NCBI RefSeq assembly: GCF_022095675.1
Contig: NZ_JAHYSG010000073.1
Coordinates: forward strand, 1 to 63,948
Reading direction: 5' to 3'
Length of the DNA: 63,948 nt
From: Dactylosporangium sp. AC04546
GTDB lineage: Bacteria; Actinomycetota; Actinomycetes; Mycobacteriales; Micromonosporaceae
The position numbers and the translations under genes were made by a program. Below, one piece after another: positions 8,237 to 15,610 of the stretch. The notes beneath the pieces are model-generated. The model was not told where the DNA came from. It searched no databases and saw only the letters and a program-made list of their open reading frames with translations. How positions within the stretch are numbered: the first letter of the stretch is position 1; each line of letters starts with the position of its first letter.

Positions 8237-8265
8237 TTGACGGGCGTGTGTGTGAGCGTTAACAC
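8237..8265 (+). promoter_or_regulatory. chvE promoter with LacI-type operator
   Basis: TTGACG (8237-8242) and TAACAC (8260-8265) are 17 bp apart. TGTGAGCGTTAACA (8251-8264) overlaps the -10 and differs at three positions from the TGTTAGCGCTAACA form known at actinobacterial sugar operons. No regulator gene is adjacent, so it would act in trans. About 145 bp of leader follow before the ATG, with nothing further recognised. Confidence 0.45.
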
Positions 8266-8411
8266 TGTGGCGGCAATGCCCCCGCAACACACACGCAACA
8301 GCAAACACCCCCACACTCAAACATCCTCAGCCGCGTCGATGGAACCGTTCACACGCTGTGAGCGTCGGCCCGCCATCGGTCGCTGCACGCTGCCCTGAGG
8401 GAGACAGCACC

Positions 8412-9536
8412 ATGAAGTTCACACGGATCGCCGCCGCGGCGGCCGGCCTCGTCCTGGCGCTGGGCGCCACCGCCTGCGGCTCCAGCGAGAAGACCGCCGA
8501 CAAGGAGGCGGGCACCGCCGGCGAGGGCAGCCTCATCGGCGTGACCATGCCGACGAAGTCCTCCGAGCGCTGGATCGCCGACGGCAACAACGTCAAGGCC
8601 GCGCTGGAGAAGCTCGGCTACAAGGTCGACCTGCAGTACGCGGAGAACGACATCCCGACCCAGGTCAACCAGATCGAGAACCAGATCACCAAGGGCGCCA
8701 AGCTGCTCATCATCGCGTCGATCGACGGCACCGCGATCACGACGCAGCTGCAGGAGGCCGCCGACAAGAAGATCCCGGTCATCGCCTACGACCGGCTGAT
8801 CCGCAAGTCGCCGAACGTCGACTACTACGCCACGTTCGACAACTACAAGGTCGGCGTGCAGCAGGCGACCTCGCTGCTGGTGGGCCTGGGCCTGAAGAAG
8901 GAGGACGGCTCCGACGGCACCGCCACCGGGCCGTTCAACGTCGAGCTGTTCGCCGGTTCGCCCGACGACAACAACGCCACGTTCTTCTTCAACGGCGCGA
9001 TGGACACCCTCAAGCCGTACATCGACAAGGGCACGCTCGTGGTGAAGAGCGGCCAGACCGACTTCAAGACGGTCGCGATCCTGCGCTGGGACCCGGCGAC
9101 GGCCCAGAAGCGCATGGAGGACATCATCACCAAGACGTACACGGGCGGCGTCAAGGTCCAGGGCGTGCTCTCGCCCTACGACGGCCTTTCGATCGGCATC
9201 CTGTCCGCGCTGAAGAGCAGCGGCTACGGTACCGCCGGGCAGCCCTACCCGATCGTGACCGGCCAGGATGCCGAGGTCGCGTCGGTGAAGTCGATCATCG
9301 CCGGCGAGCAGTACGCCACCATCTACAAGGACACCCGCAAGCTCGCCGACGTGACCGTGAAGATGGCCGACGCGGTGCTCAAGGGCGGCAAGCCCGAGAC
9401 CAACAACACCAAGGACTACGACAACGGCGTGAAGGTCGTGCCGTCGTACCTGCTCGAGCCGGTCGTCGTCTACAAGTCCAACTACAAGTCGGTGCTCATC
9501 GACTCCGGCTACTACACCGAGGACAAGCTCAAGTAG
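8412..9536 (+). CDS. chvE: Multiple-monosaccharide ABC importer, substrate-binding lipoprotein
   Basis: This is a 374-residue periplasmic-type binding protein. Residues 1-22 are a lipoprotein signal (MKFTRIA, hydrophobic core, ATAC with Cys22). The mature part has the two-lobe sugar-binding fold of the ChvE/XylF group: [31 protein letters not shown] and [14 protein letters not shown] are typical of this group, which binds several aldoses such as galactose, arabinose, xylose and glucose. It is first of a three-gene transporter with mmsA and mmsB, 54 bp before the ATPase. Codon choice is highly biased (mostly C/G third bases), suggesting strong expression. Confidence 0.9.
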   Translation: MKFTRIAAAAAGLVLALGATACGSSEKTADKEAGTAGEGSLIGVTMPTKSSERWIADGNNVKAALEKLGYKVDLQYAENDIPTQVNQIENQITKGAKLLIIASIDGTAITTQLQEAADKKIPVIAYDRLIRKSPNVDYYATFDNYKVGVQQATSLLVGLGLKKEDGSDGTATGPFNVELFAGSPDDNNATFFFNGAMDTLKPYIDKGTLVVKSGQTDFKTVAILRWDPATAQKRMEDIITKTYTGGVKVQGVLSPYDGLSIGILSALKSSGYGTAGQPYPIVTGQDAEVASVKSIIAGEQYATIYKDTRKLADVTVKMADAVLKGGKPETNNTKDYDNGVKVVPSYLLEPVVVYKSNYKSVLIDSGYYTEDKLK

Positions 9537-9590
9537 CACGCGCGCAACGGGGGCCCCGGCAACGGGGTCCCCGTCGCCGAAGGAGAACAC

Positions 9591-11120
9591 ATGACCGACG
9601 CGATTCTGCAGATGCGCGGGATCACCAAGACGTTTCCGGGCGTGACCGCGCTCTCCGACGTCAACCTGACCGTGCAACGCGGCGAGATCCACGCCATCTG
9701 CGGCGAGAACGGCGCCGGGAAGTCGACCCTGATGAAGGTCCTTTCCGGCGTGTACCCCCACGGGACGTACGACGGCGACATCCTCTTCGACGGGGAGCCC
9801 TGCGTCTTCCACGGGATCCGCGACTCGGAACGGCGCGGGATCGTCATCATCCACCAGGAGCTGGCGCTCATCCCGTACCTGTCGATCGCGGAGAACATCT
9901 TCCTCGGCAACGAGCGGGTCCACCGCGGCCTCATCGACTGGAACCGCACGAACGCCGACGCCGGCGCCCTGCTGACCCGGGTCGGGCTGCAGGAGAACCC
10001 GGTGACGCCGGCGATGGACATCGGCGTCGGCAAGCAGCAGCTCGTGGAGATCGCCAAGGCCCTGTCGAAGGAGGTGCGGCTGCTCATCCTCGACGAGCCG
10101 ACCGCGGCGCTCAACGACGAGGACTCCGCGCACCTGCTCGACCTGCTGCGCGGCCTGCGTGACCAGGGCATCACCTGCGTGATCATCTCGCACAAGCTCA
10201 ACGAGATCGAGGCGATCGCCGACTCCACCACGATCCTGCGCGACGGGCGCACCATCGAGACGCTCGACATGCGCTCGGGAAACGTTTCCGAGGACCGGAT
10301 CATCTCCGGCATGGTCGGCCGCGACCTGGAGCACCGGTTCCCGCCGCACGAGCCGCGCATCGGCGAGGAGGTGCTGCGGATCGAGGACTGGACCGTGCAC
10401 TCGCCGACCCAGCACGGGCGGAGGGTCGTCGACGGCGCCGGGCTCACGCTGCGGGCCGGCGAGATCGTCGGGCTGGCCGGGCTCATGGGCGCCGGGCGCA
10501 CCGAGCTCGCGATGAGCGTCTTCGGCCGCAGCTACGGCGTCGACATCAGTGGCCGCGTCTACAAGCACGGCAAGCCGATCGAGCTGCGCACCGTCGGCGA
10601 TGCCATCGCGCACGGCATCGCCTACGCGACCGAGGACCGCAAGCGCTACGGGCTGAACCTCATCGAGGACATCCAGCGCAACGTGTCGGGGGCGGCGCTG
10701 GCCAAGCTGTCGCGGCGGGGCTGGGTCGACGACAACCGCGAGTACCAGGTGGCGGAGAACTACCGCGGGAGCCTGAACATCAAGGCGCCCGGCGTCGGTG
10801 CCGTCACGGGAACGCTCTCCGGCGGCAACCAGCAGAAGGTCGTCCTCGCGAAGTGGATCTTCACCGACCCCGACGTGCTCATCCTCGACGAGCCGACCCG
10901 GGGCATCGACATCGGCGCCAAGTACGAGATCTACACGATCATCAACCAGCTCGCCGACCAGGGCAAGGCGATCCTCGTCATCTCCTCGGAGCTGCCCGAG
11001 CTGCTCGGCATCTGCGACCGCATCTACGCGCTCTCCGCCGGCCGGATCACGGGGTCCGTCGATCGATCGGAGTTCTCGCCGGAGCGCGTGATGCACCTCA
11101 TGACCCGGATCAAGGAGTAA
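9591..11120 (+). CDS. mmsA: Multiple-monosaccharide ABC importer, double ATPase
   Basis: This is a 509-residue CUT2-type ATPase with two nucleotide-binding domains. NBD1 has a Walker A at about 38-46 (GENGAGKST), a degenerate signature ([14 protein letters not shown]) and Walker [12 protein letters not shown]2 has the intact signature LSGGNQQKV and [10 protein letters not shown] but lacks a standard P-loop (LMGAGRTE), as is normal for this family. ATG 9591 has GAAGGAG a few bases upstream. It powers ChvE/MmsB sugar uptake. Its end carries the AAGGAG that serves as ribosome-binding site for mmsB. Confidence 0.92.
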   Translation: MTDAILQMRGITKTFPGVTALSDVNLTVQRGEIHAICGENGAGKSTLMKVLSGVYPHGTYDGDILFDGEPCVFHGIRDSERRGIVIIHQELALIPYLSIAENIFLGNERVHRGLIDWNRTNADAGALLTRVGLQENPVTPAMDIGVGKQQLVEIAKALSKEVRLLILDEPTAALNDEDSAHLLDLLRGLRDQGITCVIISHKLNEIEAIADSTTILRDGRTIETLDMRSGNVSEDRIISGMVGRDLEHRFPPHEPRIGEEVLRIEDWTVHSPTQHGRRVVDGAGLTLRAGEIVGLAGLMGAGRTELAMSVFGRSYGVDISGRVYKHGKPIELRTVGDAIAHGIAYATEDRKRYGLNLIEDIQRNVSGAALAKLSRRGWVDDNREYQVAENYRGSLNIKAPGVGAVTGTLSGGNQQKVVLAKWIFTDPDVLILDEPTRGIDIGAKYEIYTIINQLADQGKAILVISSELPELLGICDRIYALSAGRITGSVDRSEFSPERVMHLMTRIKE

Positions 11121-11127
11121 CCCGTCC

Positions 11128-12363
11128 GTGAACTCGCCAAGGACCACTGTGGTCGAACCCGCGGTCGAGCCGGCCGTCACGCCACCGACCCGGTTCTCCG
11201 TGAACCTGCGCCAGAGCGGCATCTACATCGCGTTCGCCGCGATCGTCGTGCTCTTCGAGATCCTCACCGAGGGCTCGCTGCTGGAGCCGCAGAACATCTC
11301 GAACATCATCGTGCAGAACTCGTACATCCTGATCCTCGCGATCGGGATGATCCTGATCATCATCGCCGGGCACATCGACCTGTCCGCCGGCTCGGTGGTC
11401 GCCGTCACCGGTGCCTTCGCGGCCGTGCTCATGGTCGACCTCGACGTGCCGTGGCCCCTGGCCATCCTGGCCACGCTGGTCGTCGGCGGCCTGATCGGCG
11501 CCTGGCAGGGGTTCTGGATCGCGTACTTCGGGATCCCCGCGTTCATCGTCACCCTCGCCGGCATGCTGGTGTTCCGCGCGCTGACCATGACGGTGCTGGG
11601 CAACCAGGGCATCGGCCCGTTCCCGGACGACGTGCGCACGCTCGCGAACGGCTTCACGCCCGGCTTCCTGAACAACGTCGGCCTCGGCGTGCTTGGCGGC
11701 GCCGACCTGTTCACGCTGCTCGTCGGCCTGGCCGCGGTGGCCGGCATCGTCGTCGTGCAGTGGCGGGCACGCAGCGGCCGCGTCGGCTACGGCCAGCAGG
11801 TCGACTCGATGCCGGTCTTCGTGGCGAAGGTGGCGGGCGCGTCGCTCGTGCTCATGTTCATCATCGTGCAGCTGGCCCGGTTCAAGAACCTGCCCTGGGT
11901 GCTGGTGCTGCTCGCGGCGCTCGTCCTGCTGTACACGCTGCTCTCCCAGCGCACGGTCTTCGGCCGGCACATCTATGCGGTCGGCGGCAACCTCCAGGCG
12001 GCCAGCCTGTCCGGCGTGAAGGTCAAGTCGGTCACGTTCTGGATCTTCGTGAACATGGGCTTGCTGGCCTCGATTGCCGGCATCATCTTCGCCGGCCGCC
12101 TCAACCAGGCCGGCCCCACGGCCGGCAACGCGTTCGAGCTGGACGCGATCGCGGCGGCGTTCATCGGCGGCGCCGCGGTGCAGGGCGGCGTCGGCAAGGT
12201 GGTGGGCGCGATCACGGGCGGCCTGATCATGGCCGTGATCAACAACGGCATGTCCCTGGTCGGCTCGCCCTCGGAGCGGGTCATGCTGGTCAAGGGCCTG
12301 GTCCTGCTGGCAGCGGTGGCGTTCGACGTGTGGGCCAAGCGGAGGGCCGGCCGTTCTCGCTGA
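11128..12363 (+). CDS. mmsB: Multiple-monosaccharide ABC importer, permease
   Basis: This is a 411-residue inner-membrane permease of the CUT2 (RbsC/XylH) family with about ten hydrophobic helices. GHIDLSAGSVVAVTGAF and the late FGRHIYAVGGNLQAA followed by IGGAAVQGGVGKV are family hallmarks. The GTG at 11128 follows AAGGAG at 11114-11118 by 10 nt. It forms the channel for the ChvE-MmsA importer. Transcription probably ends at the hairpin at 12383-12416. Confidence 0.92.
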   Translation: MNSPRTTVVEPAVEPAVTPPTRFSVNLRQSGIYIAFAAIVVLFEILTEGSLLEPQNISNIIVQNSYILILAIGMILIIIAGHIDLSAGSVVAVTGAFAAVLMVDLDVPWPLAILATLVVGGLIGAWQGFWIAYFGIPAFIVTLAGMLVFRALTMTVLGNQGIGPFPDDVRTLANGFTPGFLNNVGLGVLGGADLFTLLVGLAAVAGIVVVQWRARSGRVGYGQQVDSMPVFVAKVAGASLVLMFIIVQLARFKNLPWVLVLLAALVLLYTLLSQRTVFGRHIYAVGGNLQAASLSGVKVKSVTFWIFVNMGLLASIAGIIFAGRLNQAGPTAGNAFELDAIAAAFIGGAAVQGGVGKVVGAITGGLIMAVINNGMSLVGSPSERVMLVKGLVLLAAVAFDVWAKRRAGRSR

Positions 12364-12382
12364 CGCCGCTGCGGGCGTTCTC

Positions 12383-12416
12383 GGGGGCGGGCCACGGCAC
12401 GGCGTGGCCCGCCCCC
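12383..12416 (+). terminator. Terminator of chvE-mmsAB
   Basis: A perfect 14-bp inverted repeat (12383-12396 with 12403-12416) around a 6-nt loop begins 20 bp after the mmsB stop. It has no T-run, typical of high-GC hosts. Confidence 0.65.
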
Positions 12417-12428
12417 TGCACTCTGCGT

Positions 12429-12751
12429 TCCCGGGCTGTTCCGACGTTCTCGGGCCGTTTCCGTGTTCCGGGCCGTTCCCGCGTTCCGAGCTGTTTCTGT
12501 GTTCCGGGCCGTTCCGGTGTTCCGAGTTGTTCCGGTGTTCCGAGTTGTTCCGGTGTTCCGGGCCGTTCCGGTGTTCCGGGCCGTTCCGGTGTTCCGAGTT
12601 GTTCCGGTGTTCCGGGCCGTTCCCGCGTTCCGAGCTGTTCCGGCGTTCCGGGCCGTTCTCTCGTTCCGGGCCGTTCCCGTGTTCCGAGCTGTTTCCGTGT
12701 TCCGAGCTGTTTCCGTGTTCCGAGCTGTTCCCGCGTTCCGAGCCGTTCCCT
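12429..12751. repeat. 18-bp tandem minisatellite, about 18 copies
   Basis: The unit is CCGGGCCGTTCCGGTGTT or variants such as CCGAGTTGTTCCGGTGTT, repeated about 18 times. GTTCC recurs alternately every 10 and 8 bp. Because 18 is a multiple of three and no stop arises, several reading frames on both strands stay open through it. No start signals or real gene are seen, and it lies between a terminator and a decayed gene, so I treat it as noncoding. Confidence 0.85.
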
Positions 12752-12754
12752 GAC

Positions 12755-12945
12755 ACTGCTGGTCGGAGCGGCAGATGTTCCCGTTGTCGGTCGGCGGCAT
12801 CGAGATTGTGGCGTCGCTGGTGCTGCCGGCGGACAAGCTTGCCGGGCGGCGCTCGGGTTGGCTGCCGTGGGCGGCGCTGATCGCGGGCACTGGAGCAAGC
12901 TTTGCCGCGAACGTCGCGATGGGCGGTTCGGACTGGATCGGCAGC
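12755..12945 (+). pseudogene. DUF2637-like fragment (conjugative-element relic)
   Basis: About 57 residues from 12775 read MFPLSVGGIEIVASLVL, AGRRSGWLPWAALIAG and SFAANVA. This is the two-helix core of DUF2637 proteins found on actinobacterial integrative/conjugative elements and plasmids. The preceding helix appears in another frame and the sequence after GSDWIG loses family character, so the gene is broken at both ends. No integrase, att site or transfer gene remains nearby. 12946-13108 shows nothing further that I can name. Confidence 0.5.
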
Positions 12946-13108
12946 CGCCGCCGCAGCCACGGCGCCGCGCGGCCACCGCTTGCGCCAGGACCGGCGACGG
13001 CCTGTCCGTCGAGGTCGCCTTCCCGGCGGTACCGGACGAGCCGTCGGCCGCCCCGCCAGCCACTCGCTGAGCATTGGCGGTGGCGGGCTCTTCGCGCGTG
13101 CTGACTGC

Positions 13109-13158
13109 TTGACACGCGCCCAGCCCCAGTCCATCCTCATTTCACTAGTAACCTAGTG
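13109..13158 (+). promoter_or_regulatory. gntR promoter and YtrA-type operator
   Basis: TTGACA (13109-13114) and CATCCT (13132-13137) are 17 bp apart. CACTAG (13143-13148) and CTAGTG (13153-13158) form a 16-bp interrupted palindrome over the likely transcription start, 15 bp before the GntR gene. YtrA-type GntR repressors are known to bind short palindromes of this kind in front of their own ABC operons. Confidence 0.6.
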
Positions 13159-13172
13159 GAACGGGATTATGG

Positions 13173-13562
13173 GTGATCGACTTCCACCTCGACGCGCGCT
13201 CGGGGATCGCCCCGTACCTGCAGATCGTCAGGCAGGTGCGCCAGGCGCTGCTGTTGGGGCTGCTCGCTGAGGGCGACAAGCTGCCCACGGTCAAGGAGGT
13301 GGTCGCCAAGGTGGCGATCAACCCGAACACCGTGAGCAAGGCGTACCGCGAGCTCGAACACCTGGGCCTGGCCGCGGCAAAGCCGGGGGTGGGCACCTTC
13401 ATCACCCGATCGCTCGGCCACGCATCGCTCACCGAGCACGGTCCGCTGCAGCAGGAACTGCGCGCCTGGATGGACAAGGCCCGCGCGGCGGGCCTGACCG
13501 AGCCGGGCATCGAGGCGATGTTCCAGAACACCCTGCGCGAGAGCGCCGAAGAGGAGAAATGA
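13173..13562 (+). CDS. GntR-family repressor, YtrA subfamily
   Basis: This is a 129-residue protein: a winged helix (residues 10-75; KLPTVKEVVAKVAINPNTVSKAYRELEHLGL) and only a short helical tail, the small effector-less form defining the YtrA subfamily. The family represses the ABC transporter operon it belongs to. The GTG at 13173 is just after the palindrome at 13143-13158. Its TGA overlaps the ATG of the ABC ATPase by 4 bp, so regulator and transporter are coupled. The inducer is unknown; cell-wall antibiotics induce related operons. Confidence 0.9.
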   Translation: MIDFHLDARSGIAPYLQIVRQVRQALLLGLLAEGDKLPTVKEVVAKVAINPNTVSKAYRELEHLGLAAAKPGVGTFITRSLGHASLTEHGPLQQELRAWMDKARAAGLTEPGIEAMFQNTLRESAEEEK

Positions 13563-14479
13563 ACGCCGTACTGCAAGCCCACGCGCTGGGCAAGAGATAC
13601 GGCCAGCACCAAGCGCTGGCCGACTGCACCCTGGAGATCCCGCCGGGACACGTCGTCGGCCTGGTCGGGCCCAACGGCGCGGGCAAGACCACCCTGCTGA
13701 AGATCGCCTGCGGCATGCTCGCACCGACCACGGGGCGGATCGAGGTGCTGGGCGAACAGCCCAACGGTGGAACCGCGCAACTGGCCCGAGTCGGGTACGT
13801 CGCCCAGGACACCCCCACCTACGGGAGCCTGTCCGTCGCCGACCACCTGAAGTTCGGCGCCAAGATGAACCCGGCCTGGGACGCGAAGCTCGCACAGGCC
13901 CGCGTCGAGCAGCTCGGCCTGAACCCGAAGCAGAAGGCGGGCAAGCTCTCCGGCGGTCAGCGTGCCCAGCTCGCCCTGACCGTCGCCGTCGCCAAGCGAC
14001 CCGAACTGCTCATCCTCGACGAGCCGGTCTCCAGCCTCGACCCGCTGGCCCGCCGCGACTTCCTGCGGCACCTGATGGAGTCGGTCGCCGAGCACGACAC
14101 CAGCGTCATCCTCTCCTCCCACCTGGTCTCCGACCTCGAACGCGTCTGCGACTACCTGGTCGTGCTGGTCTCCTCCCGCGTGCAGCTCGCCGGCGAAACC
14201 GATGACCTGCTCGCGCGGCACCACCGGATCGTGTGCACGCGGCGCCAGGCGTCCGACCTGCCCGCGGGGCTGGAGGTCATCTGGGCGGAGCACACCGACC
14301 GGCAGTCCAGGTTCGTCGTGCGAAGCGAGCGCGAACTGCCCGCCGGGGACTGGTCCGCCGAACACCTCGAACTGGAGAGCCTCGTGCTGACCTACATGGA
14401 GCGGGCCGTCGATACCGGCCGCCGTGCCGTCGACGCCGGCGGCCGTACCACGATTCAGCCGACGGGAGAAGCGCGATGA
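13559..14479 (+). CDS. ABC transporter ATP-binding protein (YtrA-operon type)
   Basis: This is a 306-residue single ATPase. Walker A GPNGAGKTT is at 37-45, signature LSGGQRAQLALTVAVAKRP precedes Walker B LLILDEP, and the first 215 residues form the domain. A C-terminal extension of about 90 residues may contact the permease. It overlaps genes on both sides by 4 bp, making a tight gntR-ATPase-permease operon. Such systems are linked to resistance against, or sensing of, envelope stress; the cargo is not evident. Confidence 0.9.
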   Translation: MNAVLQAHALGKRYGQHQALADCTLEIPPGHVVGLVGPNGAGKTTLLKIACGMLAPTTGRIEVLGEQPNGGTAQLARVGYVAQDTPTYGSLSVADHLKFGAKMNPAWDAKLAQARVEQLGLNPKQKAGKLSGGQRAQLALTVAVAKRPELLILDEPVSSLDPLARRDFLRHLMESVAEHDTSVILSSHLVSDLERVCDYLVVLVSSRVQLAGETDDLLARHHRIVCTRRQASDLPAGLEVIWAEHTDRQSRFVVRSERELPAGDWSAEHLELESLVLTYMERAVDTGRRAVDAGGRTTIQPTGEAR

Positions 14480-15528
14480 TCTGGGTAGCCTGGCGGCAGT
14501 TCCGTGCCCAGGCCCTCACCGTCCTGGTCCTGCTCGCCGCCGCCGCGATCGCCTTCCTGGTCACCGGGCTGCGGATGCACCACAGCTACGCCGCGGACCT
14601 GGCCGCGTGCGCCCCGCTGCACGCCTGCGACGGAGCAACCCCCGCCGCGCGGGCGCTGGGTGCCCAGCTCAGCCAGTTGCACCGAAGCTATGAGCCCATG
14701 TTCGAGCTCCTGCAACTCCTCGTGGTCGCCGTGCCGGCGCTGATCGGCATCTTCTGGGGCGCGCCGCTGATCGGCCGTGAACTGGAAACCGGTACGCACC
14801 AACTCGCCTGGGGCCAGACCGTCACGCGCACCCGGTGGCTCGCGGTCAAACTCACCGTCGTCGGCCTCGCCGCGATCGCCACCGCCGCGATCTTCAGCTG
14901 GCTGCTGACCTGGTGGGCCGGGCCACTGGACTACCTCAACGGTGACCGGTGGGCGGCGATGACCTTCGCCTCACGCGACATCGTCCCGCTCGGCTACGCC
15001 GCGTTCGCCTTCGCCCTGGGTGCCACGCTGGGACTGCTGCTGCGCCGCACCCTCCCGGCCATGGCCATCACCCTGGCCGTGTTCGTCGCCATCCAGATTT
15101 TCGTGCCCACCCTCGTCCGGCCCCACCTGCTGCCGTCGACCACGACCACCTTCCCGATCAACCAGGCCAGCACAAGCCAGTTCCGCGGCTTCTCGGGCTC
15201 GCCGACGGACTTCCACTTCGACCTGCCGACACCGCGGGGCGCGTGGCTGACATCCCAGCCGCCCGTGAAGAACTCGTCCGGCCAGGTGGTCCGCATAGAG
15301 GACTACTCCGACTGCTTCCCGGGTCAGGACGGAGGCGGCCGGGGCGACGAGCCAGACTTGGGTCAGATCGGCGCCTGCCTCGCCAAGGAAAACCTCCACG
15401 AGACAGTCACCTACCAGCCCGCGAGCCACTACTGGCCGCTGCAGTGGATGGAGACCGGGATCTTCCTCGTGCTCGCCGGGGCGCTGGCCGGCACCTGCTT
15501 CTGGTGGATCCGGCGCCGACAGAACTGA
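14476..15528 (+). CDS. ABC transporter permease of the YtrA-type operon
   Basis: This is a 350-residue membrane protein with about six hydrophobic segments: one near residues 15-33, a cluster from about 75 to 205, and one at the C-terminus ending in a RRRQN tail. Between the last two lies a large polar loop of about 100 residues rich in Ser/Pro/Gly, predicted to face outward. WGAPLIGRELETGTHQLAWGQTVTR is typical of antibiotic-type ABC-2 permeases. ATG 14476 overlaps the ATPase stop (ATGA). It works with the ATPase at 13559-14479. Confidence 0.85.
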   Translation: MIWVAWRQFRAQALTVLVLLAAAAIAFLVTGLRMHHSYAADLAACAPLHACDGATPAARALGAQLSQLHRSYEPMFELLQLLVVAVPALIGIFWGAPLIGRELETGTHQLAWGQTVTRTRWLAVKLTVVGLAAIATAAIFSWLLTWWAGPLDYLNGDRWAAMTFASRDIVPLGYAAFAFALGATLGLLLRRTLPAMAITLAVFVAIQIFVPTLVRPHLLPSTTTTFPINQASTSQFRGFSGSPTDFHFDLPTPRGAWLTSQPPVKNSSGQVVRIEDYSDCFPGQDGGGRGDEPDLGQIGACLAKENLHETVTYQPASHYWPLQWMETGIFLVLAGALAGTCFWWIRRRQN

Positions 15529-15610
15529 CGGTTCGCCCGCGCAGATACTCAGAGCATCTGATCGTGCGCCTTCACAGGATTCTGTTCGATCGTCTGGTTA
15601 GCCTGGGGAG

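Noticed and set aside
8349..11222. A 957-codon minus-strand open frame opposite chvE and mmsA
   Set aside because: It mirrors the strongly codon-biased transporter genes; the residues (Asp/Val/Leu/Arg-rich) are typical of antisense frames in high-GC DNA.
12429..12751. CRISPR array
   Set aside because: Units are directly abutting with no unique spacers, and no cas genes are present.
12775..13104. An intact small membrane protein gene
   Set aside because: Only the first about 57 residues look like protein (DUF2637 core); the rest is shadow-like and there is no upstream ribosome-binding site.
11110..13140. A 676-codon minus-strand open frame over mmsB and the minisatellite
   Set aside because: It is antisense to a clear permease and is kept open by the 18-bp repeat; composition is Arg/His/Gln-rich shadow sequence.
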